Part shown: positions 13,617 to 24,705 of the stretch, in pieces
How the letters are laid out: the number at the start of each line of letters is the position of its first letter
Position numbering within the stretch: the first letter of the stretch is position 1
NCBI GenBank assembly: GCA_907165065.1
Contig: OU015532.1
Coordinates: forward strand, 36,374,339-36,438,338
Source of the DNA: Caprimulgus europaeus
Taxonomy: Eukaryota; Chordata; Aves; Caprimulgiformes; Caprimulgidae
Direction of reading: 5' to 3'
DNA length: 64,000 nucleotides
Notes under the pieces: generated by a model
What the model saw: the letters and a program-made list of their open reading frames with translations, nothing else
The model's database searches: none
What the model was told of the DNA's origin: nothing
Position numbers and translations under genes: made by a program

Positions 13617-15186
13617 AAAAAGAATAGCAGAAAGTTGATTTACAGGACAAACCAATGTGTTGTTGATGTTTCAAGCCTTTCTGGTTACCCAGTATTGAAG
13701 CATTCTCAGTGCTGTTGGCCTTACCAGGGGAGATTAATGTGTATCAGATATTTCATTACCACAGTTCTATTTCTCTATTAAATCTTTCTTCACTAAATAC
13801 ATTAGAAACAAACAAATCTTTTGTTGTTTTCCAGCATTAAAAAAAATCTCTGCTTCTCTCTGTGGCCATAGTAACCAACTTTCTCTGACTCCCTCCTGGC
13901 TTTCCTTCATTTGCTGTTTTTGCTGAATACAGAAGTACAGGTTGCTCTGTACCAGTCATCACCTGAAGCCTAGTTAGGTCTTGGGGCATCTCCTTACTTG
14001 CTCTAACACAGTTCTTGTGCTTTTCACCTGACCTGCTCTACTGGGCAATGTGTTCAGTGGCTTCCAATCTCATTGGAAAAGTCAGTTCTTACATGGACTC
14101 TCACTTAGCCTGAATGAGAGAAGATGTAGCTCAGCTTCATTAAGCAGCAAATAGCTTTTAGCAGGTATATAAGTAAATCCAGTTTATACAAAAGGCCTAA
14201 TAATTTTCCTTGTGACCTGATACATTAAGCTTTGTTTGGTTATATTTACCCTATAAGAATGTATTCTGGTGATTATTTTTTGAGATCTATGAAGGAAATT
14301 TAATGTTGTCCTGTCATAACTGATAGTGTCATAATTACTTAGTGGCTTGACTGAGTTTGAGGGAGATCTCCTTTTCTTGTGAGAAAGAACTTTCTGAAAG
14401 TTCTTTCTTTTTCTGATTGTGAAAATAGGTGAATACTGGTATTGTGTATGTAGGAAAAAAGGAGATCAGTTGTGTTTTTTAAAAAAGAACTTCAGGTTCT
14501 ACAGCTGTTTACAGGTAATGTCACAGTGAATCCTGAAAATTATTATTTGTAGAGAAATGAAGTATAACTACAGATAAAGACATTGAAATACTGAGTAATG
14601 AGGTGACAAACCATCTGATGAAATTCAGTGGAGGTTAAGTGATGCCTATGGGAGGTGTGGAAAAATCCTAAATTTGCATATAAAACTAGGGGCTCTAATT
14701 TGACTATCCCAATCTGAGAATGAGGTCTGAGAAGTGTGTTAAGGTGGTTACTATTAGCTCAGTGTTCAGGAGCAACTGAAGGGGGACACTAAAAAGACTG
14801 TGAGGAATTATTAGAAAGGTATCCAAGACCAACATGCAAAACCTTTTCTGTTAATGTCTGAGCCTCTGGTGCCCCACCATATGCAATGGGGTGTGAAGGG
14901 CTGAGCCCCTAATCACAAAAATGGCACAGTAGGGCTGGAAAAGATTCAGTGTCATTAGAAAAATTATCTAATTTATAGAAGCACTTCCATGTGAGGAACA
15001 GAAAAAGAGACTGAGACAGAAACGTTCACAAGTAGCACATTTGGTTGCATTTCAGCAACATTCTTCCTTACGTCTGCTGCACTTTTAAAATTAACACTCA
15101 TGCTTAATTTATGCAAATGGTAAGACTGCCTGAAAGCAGGCGCTGAAGCTTTGACTGTATTTCTTCTATTGGTTGATAATCTACTT
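13617..15186 (+). other. GPHN: GPHN intron, no recognised element
   Basis: This is AT-rich unique-looking sequence between two CR1 copies. The block around 14700-14990 is less AT-rich and might be an old repeat, but I could not match it to a family. No exon signature is seen. Confidence 0.55.
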
Positions 15187-15807
15187 AAGATCCAAGCAAC
15201 TACAGGCCTGTCAGTCTGACCTTGGTGCCAGGGGAAGGGAATGGAGCAGATCATCCTGAGTGCTGTCACATGTCACGTGCAGGACAGCCAAGGGGTCAGG
15301 CCCAGTCAACATGGGTTTCTGAAAGGCAGTTCTTGCCTGACCAGCCCCTTCTCCTTCTATGACAGGGTGATGGGCTTAATGGATGAGGGAAGCCCTGTGG
15401 ATGTGGTGTATTTAGACTTTTGCAAAGCTTTTGGCACCGTTTCCCAGCATTCTCCTGGAGAAACTGACCACTCATGGCTTGGATGGATGTACTCTTCACT
15501 GGGTAAAGAACTGTGGCTGGGCCCAGAGAGTTGTGGTGAATGGAATTAAATCAATTCAGCAGTTGGTCACAAGTGGTGTTCCCCAAGGAACTGGGGCCAG
15601 CTCTGTTTAATCTTTATCAGTGATCTGGATGAGGGCATTGAGTGCACCCTCACTGAGTTTGCAGATGACATCAAGTTGGGCAATAGTGTTGATCAGCTTC
15701 AGGGTAGGGAGGCTCTGCAAAGGAATCTGGACAGGTTGGATTGATGGACTGAGGCCAACGGTATGAAGTACAATAAGGTGAAGTGCTGGGTCCTGCACCT
15801 GGGTCAC
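15187..15807 (+). mobile_element. CR1 LINE B, 5' segment (interrupted by an LTR)
   Basis: This is the first half of a + strand CR1 copy. It opens within the reverse transcriptase at a sequence reading NYRPVSLT and continues through CHVQDSQGVRPSQHGFLKGS, VDVVYLDFCKAF, then [14 protein letters not shown] and LHLGH. It breaks at 15807, where a solo LTR begins. The continuation of the same CR1 resumes at 16928. The copy is 5'-truncated and carries several disabling changes, including an in-frame TGA near 15743. Its closest relative in the window is the CR1 at 30.5-32.2 kb. Confidence 0.92.
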
Positions 15808-16927
15808 TGTATTGGGTTTGCGTGGAAAGGTTTTGGTGGCGGGGAGGGGCATAGGGGTGGCTTCTGTGAGAAGCTGCCAGAAGCTTCCCAGTGTCCAACA
15901 CAGCCAATGCCAGCCGGCTACAAGAACGGACCCGCTGCTGGCCAAGGCCGAGCCCATCAGTAACGCCTCTGTGAGAACAGAATTAAGGAAAAAAAGGGAA
16001 GAGAGGAAAAAAAACCTGCACACTTTGCAGCTAGAGAGAGGAATGAGAAGATGTAAGAGAAACAACTCCACAGACACCAAGGTCAGTGAAGAAGGAGGGG
16101 GAGGAGGTGCAGAGATGCCCCTGCAGCCTGTGGTGCAGACCATGGTGAGGCAGGCTGTCCCCCTGCAGCCCATGGAGGTCCATGGTGGAGCAGATGGCCA
16201 CCTGTAGCCTGTGGAGGACCCCACACCGGAGCAGGTGGATGCCCGAAGGAGGCTGTGACCCCGCGGGAAGCCCGTGCTGGAGCAGGTTCCTGTCAGGACC
16301 TGTAGCCCGTGGAGAGAGGAGCCCACGCCGGAGCAGGTTTGCTGGCAGGACTTGTGACCCCGTGGGGGACCTGTGCTGGAGCAGTCTGTCCCTGAAGGAC
16401 TGCACCCCATGGAATGGACCCATGCTAAAGCAGCTCGTGAAGAGCTGTCAGTCATGGGAAGGACTCACGTTGGAGCAGTTGGTGGAGGACTGTCTCCCGT
16501 GAGAGGGACCCCACGCTGGTGCGGGGGAAGGAGACCTCCCCCTGAGGAGGAAGGAGCGGCAGAAACACCGTGTGATGAACTGACCCCAACCCCATTCCCT
16601 GTTCCCCTGTGCCGCTGGTGGGAGGAGGTGGAAATCGGGGGAGAAGTTAAGCCTGGGAAGAAGGGAGGGATGGGGGAGGTGTTTTAAGATTTGGGTTTAT
16701 TTCTCATTGTCCTTTTATCTGATTGGCAATAAATTAAAATTAGGTTTTTCCCCCAAGTCGAGTCTGTTTTGCCCATGCCAGTAACTGGTGAGTGATCTCT
16801 CTCTGTCCTTATCTCCACTCACGAGCCCTTCATTATATTTTTCTCCCTCCCTGCCCAGTTGAGGAGGGGGAGTGATGGAGTGGGCTTTGGTGGGCATCTG
16901 GCCTCTAGCCAGGGCCAACCCACCACA
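15808..16927 (+). mobile_element. Solo LTR of an avian endogenous retrovirus, nested in CR1 B
   Basis: This is a 1120-base element with TG...CA ends (starts TGTATTGGG, ends CCCACCACA), flanked by a 5-base target duplication GTCAC (15803-15807) / GTTAC (16928-16932) with one mismatch. The uninterrupted CR1 at 31.5 kb reads GGGTCACAACAACC across the same point, which confirms the insertion site. The element carries an AATAAA polyadenylation signal at 16728-16733, as expected near R. It also has an internal tandem array of about 50-base units (16150-16530). No gag, pol or env lies next to it, so it is a solo LTR left by LTR-LTR recombination. The 5-base duplication fits ERVL-type (class III) or some class I families. 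The exact family name (perhaps a TguLTR5-like family) is uncertain. It has the same orientation as GPHN. Confidence 0.88.
16150..16530 (+). repeat. Internal tandem repeats of the LTR (about 50-base unit)
   Basis: A GGAGCAGG-type core recurs at about 16187, 16228, 16279, 16330, 16377, 16427 and 16472, with a decayed copy near 16513. Spacing is 41-51 bases. Each unit also holds a CCTGTAGCCCGTGGAG- or GTGACCCCGTGGG-like segment. The same array occurs in the other two LTRs of the window, so it is part of the family consensus. The long GC-rich open frames over this region are products of the repeat, not genes. Confidence 0.85.
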
Positions 16928-17648
16928 GTTACAACAACCCCCTGCAACACTACAGGCTTGGGGAGGGGTGGCTGGAAATCTGCCTGGCAGAGAAGGACCT
17001 GGGGGTGTTGGTCGACAGCAGCTGAACATGAGCCAGCAGTGTGCCCAGGTGGCCAAGCAGGCCAATGGCATCCTGGCCTGTATCAGCAATAGTGTGGCCA
17101 GCAGGAGAAGGGAAGTGATTGTACCCCTGTGCTGGGCACTGGTGAGGCTGCACCTTGAGTCCTGTGTTCAGTTTTGGGCCCCTCACCACAAGAAGGTCAT
17201 GGAGGTGCTGGAGCGTGTCCAGAGAAGGGCAACAAAGCTGGGCAAGTCCTGTGAGAAGCGGCTGAGGGAACTGGGGTTGTTTAGTCTGGAGAAAAGGAGG
17301 CCGAGGGGAGACCTTATTACTCTCTACAGCTCCCTGAAAGGAGGGTATAGTGAGGTGGAGGTTGGTCTCTTCTCCCAAGTAACAAGTGATAGGATGAGAG
17401 GAAACTGTCTCAAGTTCACTAGGGAATATCAGGAAGAATTTCTTCACCAAAATGGTTGTCAGGCATTGGAACAGGCTGCCCAGGGACATGGTGGAGTCAC
17501 CATCCCTGGTGGTATTTAAAAGATGGGTAGACGAGTTGCTCAGGGACATGGTTTAGAGGTGGAATTGGCGGTGTTAGGCTTCAGGTTGGACTTGATGATC
17601 TTAAAGGTCTTTTTCAACTACTATGACTCTGTGTGTTTCTGTGTGATT
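16928..17648 (+). mobile_element. CR1 LINE B, 3' segment
   Basis: This is the continuation of the CR1 interrupted at 15807. It begins with the LTR target duplication and proceeds through ACAACAACCCCCTGCAAC to a translation reading [47 protein letters not shown] and [17 protein letters not shown]. It ends in the CR1 3' tail, where the usual ATTCTATGATTCT has decayed to ACTATGACTCTGTG around 17620-17648. It is colinear with the + strand CR1 at 31.5-32.2 kb. Confidence 0.92.
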
Positions 17649-19009
17649 GTAAGGGGGAAGGGGGGGAAAAAAAAGGAGTTCCTAATAACAGAAAAACAAA
17701 AAGCATTCACTTAAAACTGCTGAAGCTGAAATCTTACCTGGTTATAACACAGCAGTGATCTCTCCATCACAAAATGGTTCAATAGATTGTATTTTTCTGA
17801 AAAATATTGGTAACTGGTAGGCTGCAGATAATTCTGCTAAAATAGTGTGGTTTATGTTGCTTTCATAGTTTGTTTTCTTTCTAGATGCTTTTTTATGTTA
17901 TGTTTTAATACCTTGATTGGAAAAACACAGTAGGAAGACACCAAAAACTACACATGCCTCCCTGTGATATTGAAGCTTGTAAACTGTATCAGTAAAGTGA
18001 TGCTTCGTAGTTCAATGTGTGATTACACCTAATTAAACTTCTCTGATAGTTAGATTTTTTTGTGGTGCCCTAATCATATTAGTTACCCTATCATATGTAA
18101 GGTCCACTGTCTAAAACAGAACAGGAAACATGAAATGTTTTTAACAGAAAACCAACCAAAAACTTCCTTCCAGGAAATATCGTAAGGGAATGATGTAAAA
18201 TAGTATTAACAGATGTGTTGAACCATGTGGCTAGGGGCATTTTGTGTGCTCAGATGATTTTTTTTAATCAGATGCACGAGATTCATATAGATGAGATTTC
18301 ATGCTGCTGAGCTGTATCTGTGCACAGATGTAAAATGTGAAGTTTTAAGTGGATTCTGTGTTTTATTGAGTATGCTGGGTAGGTAGCTCATCTCATCGCT
18401 GTCTGTGCACGTTGCTGGAATCTTGGCTTCACTGATATCCTAAAGGCTTCCACAAATGAGTGTCTTCTGGCTAAGCAAAATCAAAGCAAAGCAGACCCTA
18501 GCCCTAGCTGCTCTATCCCTAGTGCCAAGACCTGAACATTTATTTTGACCCAGGTATGTGTTACCAAGTCATGCACAACAATAACATGCATCTGTCTGTG
18601 CAGTAAAGCATTTGCTGCAGGACATCCAGCATCCCCATCATCTGTTCTTTGATGTGTTCTATTTTGAACTATTTCTAGTATGAGTCTATGAACTGTGTGC
18701 CTGTTAACAGCAGAGCAGATTATACATGCTGCTGCAGTCCATCTTCCAAATAAGTTTTATCTGAAAGGATTCCAGTTCATGTGCTTAAAGACTTCTTTGC
18801 AGTATGAATCAAAGTCTGGTAAACAGAGCTGTCAGAAGGGCACTACCATTTTGAACTAACAGCCTCCAACACATACTATACTGCAGTACATCTAGGTTAC
18901 AAATAACATTAAATTCATCATATAGTATCATTGTCACCAACGTAACCCTGTTGTTTGAGCTAAGTCCTTACGCAGTGTCCGAAGCCCTTACACAGTGCCC
19001 AGCCGTGCT
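17649..19009 (+). other. GPHN: GPHN intron, no recognised element
   Basis: This is AT-rich intronic sequence with no recognisable exon or repeat family. A run of short purine tracts follows the CR1 tail near 17650-17680. Confidence 0.55.
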
Positions 19010-19195
19010 ATCTAGGCTCAGCCATGCAGCCAGTTTTTTAGTCAGCAAAGAGTGCATTTGTCCAAGCCATGAGCAGCCAATTTCTTCAGGGAAGTGCTTT
19101 GGGAAGTGGTGTCAGAGCTTTACTAAAGTCCAGGTAGACAACATTCACAGCCTTTCCGTCATCCACTAAGTGGGTCACCTTGTCATAGAAGGACG
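19010..19195 (-). mobile_element. Old CR1 LINE fragment (reverse-transcriptase region)
   Basis: On the + strand this reads TCTAGGCTCAGCCATGCAGC, then CAGTTTTTTAGTCAGCAAAG, CAAGCCATGAGC and CTAAAGTCCAGGTAGACAAC, ending GTGGGTCACC...GTCATAGAAGGA. This is the reverse complement of the CR1 reverse-transcriptase stretch seen intact at about 31030-31220 (FYDQVT ... VYLDFSKAFDTVSHS ... WVKNWLHGRA). The fragment is internal: neither the 3' tail nor the 5' part remains. It is more diverged than the other copies, so it is probably older. Edges are approximate. Confidence 0.82.
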
Positions 19196-22100
19196 CTTCT
19201 GTGCTTGTCATAGTTTGCTGAAAATCACCCAGCATTCAAAATTTCATCTGAGGTGTTTATAAAATTGCAAAAAACCACAGAAACGTTACTTGAACACATT
19301 AGTGTCTTAATGAAAATCCTCTTGAGATGAGATTGTTAAAAGGATGTAGAAAATGCTTGCAGGAAGAGGTCTATTCCACATTAAAAAAATACTATATCGC
19401 AACAGTTTCAAGTAACAAAGCCCAACAGGTATTTTGACAGACTGAAAGGAGTTCTTCCTCTGAAGTCTTCTCCTGTAACACAAGCACACAGGAGAAAAAA
19501 GCTTTCCAAAGAGCTTTTTCCATTTTTTACTGAGATAAAAAGCCTTATAGTATTAATTAACATTGATAACCACCATATTTTATCTGGCCTTTAGATTGTG
19601 TGAGCCATAGTTTATGGAACTATTTCTCTTCATGGCTTTTACATAAGGGAGCTAAGAAGTGATGGCACAGGGTGAGAAGACAGAGACGAGTACAGGGTGC
19701 AGGTGTTGCCTGAATGAAGTGGGTCCATCTTGGATGTAGGCATCCGATTCCCAAGAAGGTGGGATCGATATGGACAGATTATCTCAGAGAGCTGTGGTTG
19801 TAACAAAAGCCAGTTATTTCTGCCGTGGTGTGTGGAGACAACACTGATGATGTATTTGATTGGACAACAGTGGCAGTACATTATATGTAATGCAATTTGC
19901 TGTGGTTAAAGTCAGAGTATTTGATCTTCTGGAATATCTTTGTGGTCCTTATGTATTTTCTAGCATGCACCTGTCTAGGCAACAAAAATATTTCTTTTCA
20001 AGTTAAACACTAATATAAGATTAAGTTTTCTCTTTTTCATTATCCATGTGCTTTTGGTATGTTCTTTTTCCAGATATTCTCATGCCAAAATAGCTAGCAT
20101 TTTGGTTTTGCTTACTGTAACACTGTTTCTGTACCTTACAATTATAGTAGGATTTCTGAAATTACATGACTTGTCCTTAGAGAAATGTGTAAGGGAGAGA
20201 ATGCCACTGAGTCATCAGAGTTTGGTACGGTGCAGTGGTTGCAAAGCTTTACTTTTTAAAATATTCTCTTATAAAAAAATAAACAAGGTTTTCTAGGATT
20301 GTTCTGTCAGAAACGTTTGCGTTCGGTTTCAGCTGCCTCATCGTTCTGACAGGATTAGGTGGAATGTTAAGACTACAAAGGTAGCACATATATTGGCCTT
20401 CACCATTCCTGCATAGACTGACATTTCTAGTTTTTCTTACAATTTATCATCTGCTTTGTTACTGTTGTTGTGCTCTATCGAAATAGCCTTGTATTTTAAA
20501 ATTACAAATATTGTAACAGTTTCAGCATGTTGCTTCCATAGTATGAGGACATGAACCTCTGTATTAACAAATAGACTTATCCCTCTGGAAGCTGCTCAGT
20601 CCTGTCCCTGTTTTAAAGGGTTCTTCTGCATTCTTGCCAGTGAAGTGGTCTTGGTAGTTGAACATAATCTAAAATAAGTGAGAATTACCTGACATTTCTA
20701 ATTCTTGAAAATGAAGCTATGCATCTGAGAATGCCTTATGAAGATAAGAGCTTAACTTCAAGATGTTTTAAAATGTTTGTCCTTCTCTGATAAAATAGAA
20801 AACAACTATTCTGTGTGTATTTGGAGCAAGGAATGTGTTCTATATTTTAATAAAAAGTTCTAAGGAACAATGCTATATAAAAGAGGCAGTGTGTAAAAAT
20901 AAAGCTGAGTGTCACTTGGGGCAGTGAAGCTAACACTTCAGTTTTACAGGGTACCTTGAGGCTGTAAAAGACAACAGACAATTATCTTCAGGCTGTTTGG
21001 AAGGGAAGATGCTTACATTTAAAATCAGGGAACTGGAAAGAACTGCTTTACATACAAAGGATTCAGCTGTCTCTGAATATTGTGCAGAACTGTGAATGCT
21101 TCTTTAGGTGAGAAAACCAAAGGGATGATTGTGTTTCAAAAATGAAAGAAATAGATATTTGTAAAGTATTATTCTCTCAGTGTAATTAAACCTTTCACAT
21201 GTGTGATATCTTCACTGAGTTGGCTTCTGAGAGACCCAGCAAAAGAAATAAGCAATAGACGTGCTCAGATAAAGGGAAATGATGAGTTTCTGTGATTAAG
21301 CCTCTCTGCAGACTTTAGAAAGCACTTAGGATACACGTTCTAACTGTTCAGCCCATAGTCTATATACAGGCATGAAGCTTTAATCATAGTGGCACAGTTC
21401 CCTATATTTACCATTTTGCTTTAAGTAAAACACTGAGAGGATACACCTCATGCATTTGTGTACCCAAGCACTTTTACAATGTATTTTTATATTTAATTAT
21501 TTTTTATGAAGTAACATATAGATTTTAATATAAACAGTGTGTGTGTGTGTGTGTTCAGAATATTTTTTTTATTTCAGTATTTTTTTGCATAACTTTAGTA
21601 CCTTAAAGTCTTTAAAAATAATCCTATATTTGGGAAAATAGTATTTTAGCAGAAATATAGTCTTGACAACAGCAAAAACTTGTCTAATTATGCTACACCT
21701 GCTACATCTCTACCTATGAAAACAATACTGGACATGTTCAAGCACTTAGATTGCCTTCTGGGGATGGCTAAATAATAGGGAAAGAAACCCATAAGAAATA
21801 TTCTTTTAAGAATCCTTATAATTATATATTTTGAGTATGTTTGAAACACAGAACGAACATATCAACTGTCTTCAACTTTATCCCTTTTTGTGGTCTCAAT
21901 TAAGAATCTGTTCTATCATCAAGAGGCACAACCTAATTCTTCAAAATTACCAACCTGGGCACAAGTTTTTCTCTGAACGCATGGTTAATGTATTCCACTC
22001 CAGGCTCTTCAGCTTGTAGGTTTCGAAATCAGCAATAAGATGGAATGCATCAGGCTCACTGATAAATAGTATCCAAATACCAAGTTTATTTTACACACAA

Positions 22101-23587
22101 GGTGCATAATAGCTTACCAAGGCCAGTAAAAAATAAAAATAACAAAATCAATTTAAAATTGAAACTGCAGTGTAAACAAACTTTCTGCTGTCCCTTCTGG
22201 GAAAGGTTAATTTAAAATAGTTCTGAAGATCATTCCTGTTTCTTTTATACAGAACTCCCCATGAAAACCTGATTTACCTCTCTCCTCCATCTTAGATTAT
22301 CTGCAAGGAACTGAAGGTACTGGACAAAGTAGAATTTGCAAAAGAATTAAACTTAATTAAGTTTAAAGAAATTCAAGAACATTAATTTCTTGTCAGACCT
22401 CAGACACTGAAATCTATCCAAAGAACAGAGATTACTGATGAACATTTTTCTACAAGTCAGTTAGAAATTTAGAATTTCCCTACAAAATCATTATTATAAT
22501 AAAAGGAGCCTGAAGGAGTGAAGTCTGTTTATTCTGTTAGCCCGCAGGCCTTTTCTCAGTACTGTAAATGAGGATGGCCAGATGTTAACTTGCCAGATGT
22601 TATGACCTTCAATTGAATACATTTAAATGAAGTGGTAGTTTGCTTTTCTGTGCCTCAGTTTTGTCATAATTATTATCAGGGTTGTTTTTTTTTAAAGGTT
22701 CAAAGGTAAGATACATGAAACTCAAATCTCTCAAAATCCAAAGAAGATAGGAAAGGAACTGTCTGACTGAAAAATGGTTTTTTCTGTGCAGTTTTTTTTG
22801 TTTTGTTTTTTTTTTCCTTTGTAGAGATCTATAAATGGCTCATTCCAATGAAATTTATTTTCTGTAGCCAATGCACTTATGATGTTATCTTGGAGATATT
22901 GTGACAGACAAAAAAATGCTTCGAGTTTCCTAGTAAAAACATCTCTGTGTTTGGAGTTAGACAGAAGTGAAAGCTGAAACAGCAGCTGGAGACTTAATGG
23001 ACTTCTAAATGATGTGTGACATCTAAGAAATAGCTACAGTAGCTTGGAAATTGGCTTCATTTTTTAACATTGTTTGGTATGGCTGCTTACAGCTCCAAAC
23101 CCAAAAGTTCTAAGTGGGCAAAGTGTCAAATGCTGTGCTTAGATTCATGGGTACAAATGTAAAAGCTCTTGGAATATTGCTGCTATAGTTCTTGAATTTC
23201 CTGGTAGACCTGATTGTTAAACACAAATCTATAACTCTTAGCAGAAGAAAAAAAAAATCTTTTATCTATTTTTAATGTCTTCAAATATCACAGCTATTAC
23301 CAGGCCTGGAGAGAGGGCTCTTACATGGCAGAGAAGACTTGCTTAGTAATTGCAAATTAAAACAAGGGGTTTTCCCGTAGATTGAGAAATGATGAGTGTT
23401 GAACTGAAAAGGTAATTCTAGGTGTAGGTTTATTCTGTGCTGGGGCCAGGGAGATGAGAGAGGGCTGATGCTGGGCTCTTTCTTGATCTCAATAAGAAAG
23501 GCCTGACAACAAATGGCTTAATAAAATATCTGCCTTAATACAGCAGAATAAGAGGAGAAATATAGATAGCAAATGAATCTTACTCCT
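19196..23587 (+). other. GPHN: GPHN intron with a (GT)9 microsatellite
   Basis: This is AT-rich intron. The only structured element I see is the GT repeat at 21537-21554. T-rich tracts occur near 22684-22694 and 22790-22817. No exon signature or named repeat is recognised. Confidence 0.55.
21537..21554. repeat. (GT)9 microsatellite
   Basis: Nine uninterrupted GT dinucleotides lie between TAAACA and TCAGAA. It is short and possibly polymorphic. Confidence 0.95.
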
Positions 23588-24705
23588 TGTGGTGAACTGA
23601 CCTGTCTGAATGCCAAGTGCCCACCAAAGCCATTCTGTCACTCCCCTCCTCAGCTGGACAAGGGAGAGAAAACATTACGAAAGGCTCATGGGTCGAGATA
23701 AGGACAGGGAGAGATCAGCAATTGCTGTCACAGGCAAAACAGACTTGACTTGGGGAAATCAGTTTAATTTATGACAAATCAAATCAGAGTCTGGTGATGA
23801 GAAATAAAACCAAATCTTAAAAAAAACACTTCCTCTCCAATCCTCCCTTCTTCATGGGCTCAACTTCAACCTCCTATTTTCTCTGCCTCCTTCCCCGCAG
23901 CAGTGCAGCAGGATGGGGAGTGGAGGAGCAAATCAGTTCATCACACATTGTTTCTGCCACTCCTTCCTCCACCAGTGGGAAGACTCCTGACGCTCTTCCC
24001 TTGCTCCCCACGGGAGACAGCCCTCCACAAACTTCTCCAACATGAGTCCTTCCCATGCGCTGCAGTTCTTCATGAGCTGCTCCAGCCTGGGTCCATTCCA
24101 TGGGGTGCAGTCCTTCAGGGACAGACTGCTCCAGCATGGGTCCCCCACGGGGTCACAAGTCCTGCCAGCAAACCTGCTCCAGCGTGGGCTCCTCTCTCCA
24201 CGGGCTACAGGTCCTGACAGGAACCTGCTCCAGTGTGGGCTTCCCATGGGGTCACAGCCTCCTTCAGGCATCTACCTGCTCCGGCGTGGAGATCTCCATA
24301 GGCTGCAGGTGGATATCTGCTGTACCATGGATCTCCATGGGCTGCAGGGAGAACAGCCTGCCTCATCAGGATCTTCATCACAGGCTGCAGGTGCTGCAAC
24401 ACCTGGAGCACCTCCTCTCTCTCCCCATCTTCACTGACCTTGATGTCTGCAGAGTTGTTTCTCTCACATACTTGCACTCCTCTCTCTGGGTGCAGCTCTG
24501 CAGCAGTCTTTCTCCTTCTTCAATACATTATCACACAGGTGCTACCATTGTTGCTGATGTGCTCAGCCTTGGTCAGTGGTGGGTCCATCTTGGAGCCAGC
24601 TGGCATTGGCTTTATGGAAAATAGGGGAAACTTCTATCAGCTTCTCACAAAAGCCACCCCTGCAGCCCCACTGCTACCAAAACCTTGCCATGGAAACCTC
24701 ATACA
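23588..24705 (-). mobile_element. Solo LTR, same family, reverse orientation
   Basis: This is a 1118-base element. On the + strand it runs from TGTGGTGAACTGACC to AACCTCATACA, the reverse complement of the TGTATT...CCACA ends of the LTR at 15808. The flanks CTCCT (23583-23587) and CTCAC (24706-24710) are a poor candidate target duplication with three of five bases matching. This copy also looks the most diverged of the three, so it may be the oldest. It contains the family's tandem array at about 24075-24290. No internal retroviral genes are adjacent, so it is a solo LTR. Confidence 0.85.
24075..24290 (-). repeat. Internal tandem repeats of the LTR
   Basis: CTGCTCCAG/CTGCTCCGG cores recur at 24077, 24125, 24174, 24224 and 24276, a period of about 48-52 bases. 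This is the same array, reversed, as in the LTR at 15808-16927. Confidence 0.82.

Noticed and set aside
14700-14990. Old CR1 or DNA-transposon remnant
   Set aside because: A phrase resembling a CR1 tail (GGGCTGGAAAAGATTCAG) is too short and isolated to support a call.
16150-16530. Regular repeats of about 50 bases as a CRISPR array
   Set aside because: The repeats are adjacent tandem units, not conserved repeats with unique spacers, and they sit inside a vertebrate LTR in eukaryotic intron DNA.
15607-17549. Long GC-rich frames on both strands (up to 282 codons) as novel proteins
   Set aside because: They cover CR1 B and the nested LTR. Their repetitive Gly/Pro/Cys/Ser-rich wording comes from the LTR's tandem array, and the same frames recur in the other two LTRs.
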